Origin: an uncultured Blautia sp.
Lineage (GTDB): Bacteria; Bacillota; Clostridia; Lachnospirales; Lachnospiraceae
DNA: 14,427 nt
Reading direction: 5' to 3'
Assembly (NCBI GenBank): GCA_934408705.1
Contig: CAKRVL010000066.1
Location: 1-14,427 of the forward strand
Shown here: positions 1-6,643 of the stretch, piece by piece
Position numbering within the stretch: position 1 is the stretch's first letter
Layout: each line of letters begins with the position of its first letter
Notes under the pieces: model-generated
What the model was told of the DNA's origin: nothing
Seen by the model: the letters and a program-made list of their open reading frames with translations, nothing else
Databases searched by the model: none
Made by a program: the position numbers and the translations under genes

Positions 1-70
1 TTCCTCTCTTTCGAGGGGTTGCCGTGGCTTCATAGATCCTATGTATCTCCACCACTCTGAATAAAAGGCT
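1..70 (-). promoter_or_regulatory. SAM-I (S-box) riboswitch, 5' part, cut by the window edge
   Basis: Read on the minus strand, this matches the 5' half of the SAM-I aptamer. It has the TTATTCAGAGTGG start (P1/P2 5' strand), then GGAG, a small P2b hairpin (GAT/ATC, 35-37 with 45-47, 7-nt loop), then the hallmark GAAGCCACGGCAACC at 31-17. P3 follows at 16-3 as CCTC/GAGG. The expected next block (AGGTGC...) lies beyond base 1, so the second half, the expression platform and the controlled gene are missing. S-box RNAs bind S-adenosylmethionine and usually switch off methionine, cysteine or SAM genes (metK, metE, transporters). P2b differs from the usual GGG/CCC but keeps a compatible shape. The identification rests on the conserved GCCnnGGCAACC core and its context. 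Confidence 0.85.
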
Positions 71-98
71 ATTCTTCTGTTTTCTTGTTGCAAGCAAT

Positions 99-127
99 AC
101 AATATACCGATTGCTTATAATTGTCAA
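99..127 (-). promoter_or_regulatory. Promoter of the SAM riboswitch transcript
   Basis: On the minus strand a perfect -35 TTGACA (127-122) is separated by 17 nt from a -10 TATTGT (104-99). Transcription would start near base 92, about 20 nt before the riboswitch. This separates the riboswitch-controlled gene from the murA run just upstream, where I see no strong terminator. Confidence 0.7.
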
Positions 128-160
128 TAGACATTTAATAAGATATGACTATTTTTGCTA

Positions 161-1453
161 TCATCCTACACGCAGACGAAATTTCTGAATCTCCTTCTCG
201 CTGGAAACTCTCTCAATCTCTGCACCAAGGCTGCGGAGCTTCTCCTCAAAGTTCTCATAACCACGCTGGATATAAACAATATCATCCACAATGGTGATGC
301 CCTCTGCTGCCAGACCTGCAATAACAAGAGCTGCTCCTGCACGAAGATCCGGTGCGCTTACTCTTGCGCCGGTAAGCTTATTCACGCCATCAATAATGGC
401 GGAATTACCTTCAACCTTAATACATGCTCCCATTCTGGAAAGCTCATCTGCATATTTGAAACGATTTTCAAAAATACTCTCAGTCACAATACTGGTTCCC
501 TCTGCAAGTGCAAGGGTAACAGCAATCTGTGGCTGCATATCAGTAGGATATCCTGGATATGGAAGAGTCTTAACATGAGTTCTGCGAAGCTTGCCCACTG
601 CACGTACACGTACAGCATCATCAAACTCCTGAACCTCACATCCAATCTCCTCAAGCTTAGCTGTAGTAGCCTCAAGATGCTTAGGAATTACGTTCTTAAC
701 CGTAACATCACCACCGGTAGCTGCTGCAGCAAACATAAATGTTCCAGCCTCGATCTGATCCGGAATAATGGAATACTCTGTACGATGAAGCTTCTCAACA
801 CCCTTGATACGGATCACATCTGTACCGGCACCCTTAATATTAGCTCCCATACTATTCAGGAAGTTAGCAACATCTACTACATGAGGCTCTCTGGCCGCAT
901 TCTCGATAATAGTACGTCCCGGTGCAAGGGATGCTGCCATCATAATATTGATGGTTGCTCCTACAGAAACTACATCAAGGAAAATATGGCTTCCATGAAG
1001 ATTAGACGCTTCTGCGACAATAGCTCCATGAAGAATATCAACCTTAGCGCCAAGAGCTCTGAAGCCCTTCAGATGCTGGTCAATAGGACGGCTTCCGATG
1101 TTACATCCGCCAGGAAGCGGAACCTCCGCTCTTTTATATTTACCAAGCAGTGCACCAAGAAGATAGTATGATGCACGAATCTTCTTAATGTACTCATAAT
1201 CTACACTTACATCACCAATAGTAGAACCATTGATTTTAACAGTTGACTTATTGATTCTATCAACCTGCGCACCGATGCCAGCTATTGCTTCCAGTAAAAC
1301 ATTGATGTCTCTGACGTCAGGCAGATTCTCAATGAGAATTGTCTCATCCGTCATAATGGCTGCTGATAAAATGGCAAGTGCAGCGTTCTTAGCACCTGCT
1401 ATCTCAACTTCGCCAACCAGCGGATTTCCACCTTTAATCACATACTGTTCCAT
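161..1453 (-). CDS. murA: UDP-N-acetylglucosamine 1-carboxyvinyltransferase
   Basis: MurA transfers enolpyruvate from PEP to UDP-GlcNAc, the first committed cytoplasmic step of peptidoglycan synthesis. At 430 residues it is full length for the family. Visible family residues are K22-N23 in AGAKNAAL, the fosfomycin-target cysteine C117 in PGGCNIGSRPIDQHLKG, the catalytic D305 in YPTDMQPQ, and R397 in the C-terminal IQRGYENFEEKLRSLGA block. The two inside-out alpha/beta domains of the enolpyruvyl transferase fold are intact, with no frameshift. The ATG start is preceded by AGAGGTG at suitable spacing. It is the last gene of the run, 91 nt after the shikimate-kinase-like gene, with no convincing terminator before the riboswitch promoter. 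Many Bacillota carry two MurA paralogues; which one this is cannot be told here. A cysteine at this site predicts fosfomycin sensitivity of the enzyme. Confidence 0.96.
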   Translation of the reverse strand: MEQYVIKGGNPLVGEVEIAGAKNAALAILSAAIMTDETILIENLPDVRDINVLLEAIAGIGAQVDRINKSTVKINGSTIGDVSVDYEYIKKIRASYYLLGALLGKYKRAEVPLPGGCNIGSRPIDQHLKGFRALGAKVDILHGAIVAEASNLHGSHIFLDVVSVGATINIMMAASLAPGRTIIENAAREPHVVDVANFLNSMGANIKGAGTDVIRIKGVEKLHRTEYSIIPDQIEAGTFMFAAAATGGDVTVKNVIPKHLEATTAKLEEIGCEVQEFDDAVRVRAVGKLRRTHVKTLPYPGYPTDMQPQIAVTLALAEGTSIVTESIFENRFKYADELSRMGACIKVEGNSAIIDGVNKLTGARVSAPDLRAGAALVIAGLAAEGITIVDDIVYIQRGYENFEEKLRSLGAEIERVSSEKEIQKFRLRVG

Positions 1454-1544
1454 AACACACCTCTATTATTCTTACTCCGCGAGCCAAAAAGGCTATTGCT
1501 ATCCTACAATAACCTCAAAAAACTCTCCTCTGATCTACAGTTAC

Positions 1545-2057
1545 TTAGTTAACCCCTGTCTGTAGTGTTTCCAAAAGTGCCTGCAGACTTGCTTCCAAAT
1601 CTTTCCCTTCCTCATCTACCACAATATCTGCATACTTCTCATATAAGGGAATTCGCTCCTCATATAAGCTCTTCAAAGTCTGTCCTTCCTTAAGAAGAAC
1701 ACCTCTCTTCTTAAGATTTCCAAGTCGTTTCTCAAGAGACTCTAAAGAAATTCTGAGGTAAACTACCTTTCCTATTGATTTCAAGTGCTCCATAGCTTCA
1801 CTGCAATATACCACACTTCCCCCGGTAGCAATCACAGTTTTCTCAGTCTCAATTGACGCATTTACACGATTCTCAATAGCCTTGAAACCTTCTTCACCCT
1901 CTTCATCAATGATCTGATAAAGACGTCTGTTTTCTTCTTTTTGTATTAAAAGATCTGAATCTAAAAATTCATATCCCAGTATTTTTGCAAGAACAACGCC
2001 CAGTGTGCTTTTACCGGCACCGGGCATTCCAATTAATGTTATATTATTGATTTTCAT
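1545..2057 (-). CDS. Divergent shikimate-kinase-like P-loop kinase
   Basis: This 170-residue protein has the shikimate kinase fold: Walker A GMPGAGKST (10-18), D33 and D35 in LDSDLLI, the TGG turn (78-80), a lid segment around R118, and R135 in YEERIPLYEKYA. Shikimate kinase phosphorylates shikimate to shikimate-3-phosphate in the chorismate pathway. Several substrate-contact positions differ from the standard enzyme. The usual FR arginine is K59, the GGG motif is GGS (79-81), and the lid RPLL is RGVL. It may therefore be a shikimate kinase with relaxed motifs or a related small-molecule kinase; automatic annotation would call it aroK. The ATG is preceded by AGAGGG at 8 nt. It sits 49 nt after the flavin-reductase-like gene and 91 nt before murA. 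The superfamily is certain, the substrate is not. Confidence 0.75.
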   Translation of the reverse strand: MKINNITLIGMPGAGKSTLGVVLAKILGYEFLDSDLLIQKEENRRLYQIIDEEGEEGFKAIENRVNASIETEKTVIATGGSVVYCSEAMEHLKSIGKVVYLRISLESLEKRLGNLKKRGVLLKEGQTLKSLYEERIPLYEKYADIVVDEEGKDLEASLQALLETLQTGVN

Positions 2058-2106
2058 TCGATATTCCCTCTGATAATAACATAAAATATCTATTATTGCA
2101 ATCCCA

Positions 2107-2697
2107 TTAAGAATTTCGGTTTTTTCCGCGCTTTTTCCCCTTCTTTACGCTGTAACCGAAGGTTCCCAGTTTTTTACCAAGACTCATATATTCTCCATGG
2201 GAATACACTATAAGTTTCGACTGATTCAGTTGGAATTTATTATTTTTATCTATGTACGCTTCGTCCGCATGCACTGCAACTACTTCTGCAAGAAACATAT
2301 GATGGGACCCCAGCTTTTCGATTTTTCTGACCTTGCATTCAATATTTACAGGAGATTCTGCAATCATAGGTGCTTTTACATGATCTGCTTTTTCTTTTGT
2401 GAGATGAAGCTCCTGAAATTTATCAACATCTCTGCCTGAGCGTACACCGCAGTAATCAGTAGCATATGCAAGCTCCTCTGTGGTAAGATTCAACACAAAT
2501 TCCTTAGTCTTGCAGATCATATCATAGGAAAATCTGCTGGGACGTACAGAAATACTTACCATAGGCGGGTTGGTGCACACGGTACCAGCCCACGCCACTG
2601 TTATTATATTATCCTTACCCTCACCATCTGTAACGCTGACCATTACAGCCGGAAGCGGATAAAGCATATTGCCTGGTTTCCAGGTCTGTTTTGCCAT
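2107..2697 (-). CDS. Flavin-reductase-like FMN-binding split-barrel protein
   Basis: The 196-residue protein matches the flavin reductase-like (flavoredoxin/ferric reductase) family, which binds FMN in a split beta-barrel and passes electrons between NAD(P)H, flavin and acceptors in the cytoplasm. The N-terminal half carries the typical DNIITVAWAGTVCTNPPMVS block (29-48) and SVRPSRFSY (50-58). The family motif YCGVRSGRDVDKF lies at 82-94. No membrane segment or signal peptide is seen. The C-terminus ends in a short very basic tail (residues 185-195). The AGGAG site at 2704-2708 lies within the 13-nt gap after the pyrophosphatase stop, indicating tight operon coupling. The physiological substrate cannot be inferred. 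Confidence 0.85.
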   Translation of the reverse strand: MAKQTWKPGNMLYPLPAVMVSVTDGEGKDNIITVAWAGTVCTNPPMVSISVRPSRFSYDMICKTKEFVLNLTTEELAYATDYCGVRSGRDVDKFQELHLTKEKADHVKAPMIAESPVNIECKVRKIEKLGSHHMFLAEVVAVHADEAYIDKNNKFQLNQSKLIVYSHGEYMSLGKKLGTFGYSVKKGKKRGKNRNS

Positions 2698-2710
2698 ATT
2701 TTACTCCTAA

Positions 2711-4378
2711 TCAGTTAAAGTCATTTGCCATGATCTGTGCCGCTTCCATCATAGATGGGATCATCTGTTTCTTACGAGAAACCACACCTTTAAGGTGGAA
2801 GCATTCATCCTCAGGCTCCTGCTGGAATGCGATTTTTCCCATTTCCTCACTGCCCTCTCCGTAATAGATAACATCGGAGGACTCATCCATAATATTGGTT
2901 AACATAAAGTAAACGCGGGTGATTCCATGACGTCCGCATTCGCTTACCATAAATGGTTTCAGGCGGGTTTTGATTTCCTGAAGCTCTTCCTCGTCCATAG
3001 AGCTGATCTGTCCAACACCAAAAGCCACATTTCCTTCTGCAATAAATTTCTTGTAATCCTGATAGAAAATTTCTTCAGGTGCTTTGTCCTTCAGATTGCT
3101 TCCGGCTTTGAACATTTCCTTTGCGAAATCTTCGATTTTGATATCTGCGATCAGTGCCAGAGCACTTGCTGCAATCTTATCACGCTGAGTGCAGGTTGGT
3201 GAACGAAACATCAGAGTATCGGAAATAATGGCTGCACAAAGAAGTCCAGCAATCTTTGGCGGAATCTCAAGTCTCTGCTCCGCATAAATGCTGTAGAGAA
3301 TGGTTGCCGTACAGCCCACCGGTTCATTCCGGAAATTGATAGGCTTCATTGTTTCCAGGGAGCCAAGCTTATGATGATCTATAATCTCCAGAATTTCCGC
3401 TTTATCAATATTATCAACGGCCTGATCTTTCTCATTATGATCTACCAAAGCTACCTTTTTCTTGTGCATATCCAGGAAATTTCGTCTGGAAATAGTTCCC
3501 ACACATTTTCCCCTCTTGTTAATAACAGGGAAAGCACGGTGACGGTGCTTGATCATAACATCCTGTATGTCATCTGTGAAATCCTCAGTGCTGAAGGTTA
3601 CCAGATTATCCTTTTTCATCACATAATTTACCGGAATACTCTGATTGATCATTCTGGCAATTGTATAAGTATCATATGGTGAAGTGATGATAATGATCTG
3701 TCTTTCGTGGGCTTTCTGGATTACCTCCTGGCTGACCTGAATATTCATTCCAACAATAATACAGCTTACATTCAGCTCAATAGCTTTCAGCTGATCCTCT
3801 TCACGATTTCCAAGAATAACCATATCATTTTCTTCAATATAGTCCTTCATCATCTCAGGATCTGCTGTTCCAATAAGAATTTTTCCTTTGGTAAAATAAC
3901 CATGACCATTTCCTTCCACGATTTCACCATCAAGAGTGTCCCTGATCTTGTTATACTGTGTTCTGGCATTGGAAAGAAGATAGCTGTCCTTAGTGTCCAT
4001 GTAAACATCAGCAATATCACCGATAGTTACGATACCCTCCAGTTCATCTTCACTGTTACAGATCGGAAGAGTAACAATTCCCTTGTTCTGCATCATATCC
4101 CAGGCATTTTTCAAGGACATAGTATGATCTGTATCTGGTTTCGGACGGATATCCATATCCTTTACCTGAGTTCCAATATTTCCCAGATAAGGCGGTGGCT
4201 GCACACCGAAACGGTTCAGAACATACTGAGTTTCCTCATTGATCTGTCCGGCACGTCTTGGAATATATTTCTTAGTCTGAGTTGTTCTGTTTTTGATGTC
4301 TGCGTATGCGATTGCGGAACAAATAGAGTCCGTATCCGGATTTTTATGTCCCATTACAAATACTTTCTGATTCTTCAT
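2711..4378 (-). CDS. CBS-DRTGG manganese-dependent inorganic pyrophosphatase
   Basis: A DHH-family (family II) pyrophosphatase that hydrolyses PPi to phosphate with Mn/Co, pulling biosynthetic reactions forward. The 555 residues show the split catalytic core. GHKNPDTDS (10-18) supplies metal ligands H11, D15 and D17; VDHNE (312-316) and IDHHKLG (333-339) follow. A DHHA2 domain runs from about 420 to 550 with substrate-binding SRKKQ (534-538). Between the two DHH halves lies a regulatory insert: CBS (about 75-125), DRTGG-like (about 135-245) and second CBS (about 250-305). In characterised clostridial CBS-PPases such inserts sense AMP/ADP and diadenosine polyphosphates. The gene begins 21 nt after the S1-domain gene with AGAAGGAAG upstream and is followed 13 nt later by the flavin-reductase-like gene. 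Confidence 0.93.
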   Translation of the reverse strand: MKNQKVFVMGHKNPDTDSICSAIAYADIKNRTTQTKKYIPRRAGQINEETQYVLNRFGVQPPPYLGNIGTQVKDMDIRPKPDTDHTMSLKNAWDMMQNKGIVTLPICNSEDELEGIVTIGDIADVYMDTKDSYLLSNARTQYNKIRDTLDGEIVEGNGHGYFTKGKILIGTADPEMMKDYIEENDMVILGNREEDQLKAIELNVSCIIVGMNIQVSQEVIQKAHERQIIIITSPYDTYTIARMINQSIPVNYVMKKDNLVTFSTEDFTDDIQDVMIKHRHRAFPVINKRGKCVGTISRRNFLDMHKKKVALVDHNEKDQAVDNIDKAEILEIIDHHKLGSLETMKPINFRNEPVGCTATILYSIYAEQRLEIPPKIAGLLCAAIISDTLMFRSPTCTQRDKIAASALALIADIKIEDFAKEMFKAGSNLKDKAPEEIFYQDYKKFIAEGNVAFGVGQISSMDEEELQEIKTRLKPFMVSECGRHGITRVYFMLTNIMDESSDVIYYGEGSEEMGKIAFQQEPEDECFHLKGVVSRKKQMIPSMMEAAQIMANDFN

Positions 4379-4399
4379 TCACATTCTTCCTTCTGAAAA

Positions 4400-5302
4400 T
4401 CACAGTTTAATGTTTGCAAATAAGGAGCCCAGAGATGTAGTTGCTTCTTCCCCTGACTGTGGCAGCTGGATTTCTTCTTCCTCTACCTCTTTTGCCATCA
4501 TATCAGTTGCTTCCTTGATACTCAGGCTCAGCTTGCCATCCTTCACTGCAGTTACTTTCACCTTAACTTTATCACCTACAGCAAGAACCTCTGATGGTTT
4601 ACGGATTCTCTTTTCGCAAATCTGGGAAATATGTACCAGTCCGGATACACCATTTCCAAGGTCAACGAATGCGCCATATGGCTGAAGGCTTTCTACTGTT
4701 CCCTCTGTTACAAAGCCTGGCTGAATATTGGATATTTTATTCTTTCTTTCCTCTTCTGCTTTTTGTCTCAAAAGCTCTTTAGCAGAAAGGATCAGCTTCT
4801 TATCGTCTTTATTTACATCAATTACCTGAACCTGAATGCGCTTGTTCAGATATTCATTGGTATCTTCCACGTAACTCAGTGCCAGCTTGGATGCCGGGAT
4901 AAAACCACGCACACCCTCTACATAGGCAACTGCACCGCCATTTACAACACCCTTTATAACTACATCAAGAACCTCACCGGAGGCTTTCAGCTCTTTTAAT
5001 TTATCCCATGCAAGGATATCGGTTGCCTCAACCTTAGATAAAAGGATATTGCCATTTCCATCATCCCTTTTTACTACAGTAGCGGAAATCTCATCTCCAG
5101 GATGTACCTCTTCTTTTACATTAAAACCTGGTTCTCTGCTGTAATCTTCTACCGGAATGATACCTTCAGCATAATATTTTAAATCCACAATAATTTCTTT
5201 ATCATCTACACTTACAACTGTTCCTGTAAGAATGTCGCCTTCTTCAATTTTCTTAAAAGAAGCTTCAAGTTCAGCTTCGTAATCTTTCATTGTTTCTGCC
5301 AT
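4400..5302 (-). CDS. Three-S1-domain RNA-binding protein (RpsA/YpfD-like)
   Basis: This 300-residue protein has three consecutive S1 OB-fold repeats, at about 20-94, 108-174 and 192-264. The third is most canonical: GTVESLQPYGAFVDLGNGVS and GLVHISQI. It corresponds to the short Bacillota homologues of ribosomal protein S1, which bind mRNA or the ribosome but have fewer repeats than the six-domain enterobacterial S1. The C-terminus has an acidic stretch followed by a short hydrophobic tail (SLGSLFANIKL). The ATG lies 9 nt after AAAGGAG. It is the first gene of the run reaching murA and has its own well-formed promoter at 5369-5396. Whether it is an essential ribosomal protein or an accessory RNA binder is not shown by the sequence. 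Confidence 0.88.
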   Translation of the reverse strand: MAETMKDYEAELEASFKKIEEGDILTGTVVSVDDKEIIVDLKYYAEGIIPVEDYSREPGFNVKEEVHPGDEISATVVKRDDGNGNILLSKVEATDILAWDKLKELKASGEVLDVVIKGVVNGGAVAYVEGVRGFIPASKLALSYVEDTNEYLNKRIQVQVIDVNKDDKKLILSAKELLRQKAEEERKNKISNIQPGFVTEGTVESLQPYGAFVDLGNGVSGLVHISQICEKRIRKPSEVLAVGDKVKVKVTAVKDGKLSLSIKEATDMMAKEVEEEEIQLPQSGEEATTSLGSLFANIKL

Positions 5303-5358
5303 GACCTATGACTCCTTTCGAAATATAGGGCGGGAACCACAATGGGCTCTGATGCCAC

Positions 5359-5419
5359 TTTTGCGTACATTATATCACACCACCTATTTGTTGCAAATAA
5401 ATTTTATTTGTACGCAAAA
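5359..5419. repeat. Inverted repeat bracketing the S1 promoter, with an internal palindrome
   Basis: A perfect 10-bp inverted repeat, TTTTGCGTAC (5359-5368) and GTACGCAAAA (5410-5419), brackets the -35 and -10 boxes. The arm centres are about 51 bp apart, close to five helical turns. Between them, CAAATAAATTTTATTTG (5394-5410) is a second near-perfect palindrome just upstream of and touching the -35 box. The arrangement fits a paired operator for a dimeric regulator or an AT-rich upstream element; part of it also contributes the T-tract of the neighbouring terminator. Confidence 0.6.
5369..5396 (-). promoter_or_regulatory. Promoter of the S1-domain gene and downstream run
   Basis: On the minus strand, -35 TTGCAA (5396-5391) and a perfect -10 TATAAT (5374-5369) are 16 nt apart, with an extended -10 TGn just upstream. 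It lies just after the terminator at 5416-5449 in the direction of transcription, so it begins a new unit with a 5' UTR of about 60 nt. Confidence 0.75.
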
Positions 5420-5449
5420 AACGCCTCCTGCAATTTAAGGCAGGAAGCG
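5416..5449 (-). terminator. Rho-independent terminator after the 37-codon cassette
   Basis: On the minus strand a 10-bp stem pairs CGCTTCCTGC (5449-5440) with GCAGGAGGCG (5431-5422), containing one G-U pair and an 8-nt loop. Six T residues follow directly (5421-5416). It starts 6 nt after the TGA of the small ORF and ends before the S1 promoter. Confidence 0.88.
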
Positions 5450-5455
5450 CATTTA

Positions 5456-5569
5456 TCAGTCGTCTCTCAAAGCTTCTGGGAATAAAAAATCTCCCATAAA
5501 ACGAGGAGTGCCCCGACAGTGGATGCCGGGGCGATTATTATGAAAAAATTTTATGTGTAATGGTGTCAT
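5456..5569 (-). CDS. Possible 37-residue protein of unknown function (or structured RNA)
   Basis: An ATG-to-TGA ORF of 37 codons is placed exactly between a plausible promoter (5603-5631) and a strong terminator (5416-5449). The peptide begins MTPLHIKFFH, contains RPGIHCRGTPRF in the middle and ends PEALRDD. It is rich in F, R and H, with one cysteine and no signal peptide or membrane segment. I do not recognise it. The ribosome binding site is weak (AGAAG about 8 nt upstream), and the start codon lies within a 7-bp hairpin (5556-5573). A GC-rich hairpin (GCCCCG/CGGGGC, 5510-5532) encodes RPGIHCRG. A weak stem plus T6 (5508-5484) lies inside the ORF. These features equally fit a small noncoding RNA of about 180 nt. 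Confidence 0.4.
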   Translation of the reverse strand: MTPLHIKFFHNNRPGIHCRGTPRFMGDFLFPEALRDD

Positions 5570-5602
5570 TACAACGTCTTCTGTGTATGTTCTTTCGAAC
5601 TG

Positions 5603-5631
5603 TTTATATAGTATCAGAGAGTTGTGAACAA
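5603..5631 (-). promoter_or_regulatory. Candidate promoter of the 37-codon cassette
   Basis: On the minus strand, -35 TTGTTC (5631-5626) and -10 TATAAA (5608-5603) are 17 nt apart. The upstream side (5640-5720) is strongly A/T-rich with long A and T runs, as in UP-element promoters. A 12-nt GTTC-GAAA-GAAC palindrome (5589-5600) sits at the predicted start site. In the rest of the spacer up to 5777 I see only AT-rich DNA and one weak hairpin. Confidence 0.45.
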
Positions 5632-5777
5632 AATATGTCTAAACTATAAATGAACAATGAATTTTTGTTTTATTTGCACAATTTATTCTTTCATTTTCCT
5701 CTTTTTTTATAAATTTGCCACATTTTCTTTTGTGCTTTAGCTTGGTAAAGCTATACATTTTGCACATTTTCTAACTA

Positions 5778-6227
5778 TTATTCCAATAATCCTTTTACAA
5801 AATCGATTAATTTCGACACAAGTCCCTTGGCATCGTCCTTTGTCACACCCATATCCTGAAGCTTATTGTAAACAGAATTTACATCACTTCTAAGCGCATC
5901 CTCATCAATTTTCGCATCCAGAACCTTGCGTACTACAGATACAAGAGAATCTACATCGGAATCAGAAAGAGATACACCGAAATGATCTGCTGCCTGAGTG
6001 ACTGCACTTCTTACCTGGTCATCTGTAATATTCTGCTGATCTACCAGATCCTTGGCATACATAATAATGTCTACTGCTTTTCCCGGATCAGATGCCAGAA
6101 AATCAATTCCACTGTCCAGAAGACTTTCTACAACTTCTGTATCACCAGAAGCCATAACCGGAATAGGCATGGAGCAGGCAAGAACTCCTGCGAGAATAAG
6201 TGCTGCTGATTTTTTCATTTTTATCAT
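5778..6227 (-). CDS. Secreted small helical protein, DUF1002/YpuA C-terminal-like
   Basis: This 149-residue protein starts with a typical Sec signal peptide: MIKMKK, then a hydrophobic core and VMASG around residues 24-28, with likely cleavage after A26. The C18 is not in a good lipobox, so a lipoprotein is unlikely. The mature part is acidic and predicted helical. Two similar helical units can be seen, ITDDQVRSAVTQAADHFGV (66-84) and SLSDSDVDSLVSVVRKVLD (85-103), which resemble the C-terminal region of DUF1002 (B. subtilis YpuA) proteins. It is much shorter than a full DUF1002 protein. The ATG at 6227 follows AGGAGG at 8 nt, so the start is firm. It has its own promoter and is separate from the flanking operons. 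Role unknown; an extracytoplasmic or envelope location is inferred from the signal. Confidence 0.8.
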   Translation of the reverse strand: MIKMKKSAALILAGVLACSMPIPVMASGDTEVVESLLDSGIDFLASDPGKAVDIIMYAKDLVDQQNITDDQVRSAVTQAADHFGVSLSDSDVDSLVSVVRKVLDAKIDEDALRSDVNSVYNKLQDMGVTKDDAKGLVSKLIDFVKGLLE

Positions 6228-6265
6228 GATAGTTACCTCCTGATTAACATTCCGTTCATAAACTA

Positions 6266-6312
6266 CTGAAATCCGGTCACAGTTCTAAAAAAGAGTGTCT
6301 TCCAGATTTCAG
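6266..6312 (-). repeat. 11-bp dyad at the predicted start site of the secreted protein transcript
   Basis: On the minus strand CTGAAATCTGG (6312-6302) pairs with CCGGATTTCAG (6276-6266), with one T-G wobble and a 25-nt loop. It begins at the predicted transcription start, so it could be a 5'-end stabilising hairpin or an operator overlapping the promoter. Confidence 0.6.
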
Positions 6313-6318
6313 CTTATT

Positions 6319-6347
6319 ATACTACACCCTTCTCTTTTATTTGTAAA
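6319..6347 (-). promoter_or_regulatory. Promoter of the secreted protein gene
   Basis: On the minus strand, -35 TTTACA (6347-6342) is 17 nt from TAGTAT (6324-6319). This overlaps a perfect TATAAT (6321-6316) that would have a 20-nt spacer. Either register gives a start near 6309-6312, leaving a 5' UTR of about 85 nt. Confidence 0.6.
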
Positions 6348-6598
6348 ATATATCTAAAATCTTTATAATCTTTTTATAATTAATTCCTAAAAAAAGAGCC
6401 ATTTTGTCCCCGGTTACAAATCTTTTTAAATTCGTTCATTAATTTTTCATAAGATAAACACGATTCTTTCAAACTTTCCCGATATACTAACATCATAAAA
6501 ATAATAACAGCCAACATTATTTTTATAAAATTTCTTTTTCATATGTCAGTCACGAAAAGTGATTGACTCTCCTTCCTTTTAAAAAATATATTTGAGAA
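6348..6598. other. AT-rich spacer without a recognisable gene
   Basis: This part of the gap between rsmA and the secreted protein gene has no convincing ORF or RNA gene on either strand. The only structure I see is a 9-bp hairpin, GTCAGTCAC/GTGATTGAC with loop GAAAA (6545-6567). It lacks an adjacent T-tract and may be a backup 3' structure for rsmA transcripts. Confidence 0.6.
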
Positions 6599-6639
6599 AA
6601 ATAAAAATCACCCGTTTAGCCACCGGGTGATTTTTATTT
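6599..6639 (-). terminator. Strong terminator after rsmA
   Basis: A perfect 16-bp stem (6599-6614 with 6624-6639) has core CACCCG/CGGGTG and a 9-nt loop. It is flanked by A-runs on the left and T-runs on the right, so it can act in both directions. On the minus strand the stem ends in TTTTTATTTTT, starting 4 nt after the rsmA stop. It marks the end of the replication block. Confidence 0.93.
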
Positions 6640-6643
6640 ACAC

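Noticed and set aside
155..1171. Long plus-strand ORF opposite murA
   Set aside because: It is antisense to a full-length MurA with all catalytic residues. Its translation is rich in Cys, Ser, Asn and His with no recognisable family.
1485..1494. AGCC-AAAAA-GGCT mini hairpin before murA
   Set aside because: The stem is only 4 bp and there is no flanking T-tract outside the loop, so it is too weak to call a terminator or attenuator.
63..1497. Shared 11-mer AAAAGGCTATT at 63-73 and 1487-1497
   Set aside because: Two copies of a short A/T-rich word upstream of different genes are likely chance; no longer similarity surrounds them.
5589..5600. GTTC-N4-GAAC palindrome as a LexA/SOS box
   Set aside because: The Gram-positive LexA box has the opposite order (GAAC-N4-GTTC), so this is not a match.
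5731..5766. Two-part hairpin (TGTGC/GCACA outside, TAGCTT/AAGCTA inside) after the secreted protein gene
   Set aside because: On the minus strand it is followed by an A-rich stretch, not a T-tract, so I do not call it a terminator. The T-run is on the other side, where there is no gene to end.
6545..6567. 9-bp GTCAGTCAC/GTGATTGAC hairpin as a second rsmA terminator
   Set aside because: No adjacent T-tract exists on either strand, and the terminator at 6599-6639 already explains the end of the operon.
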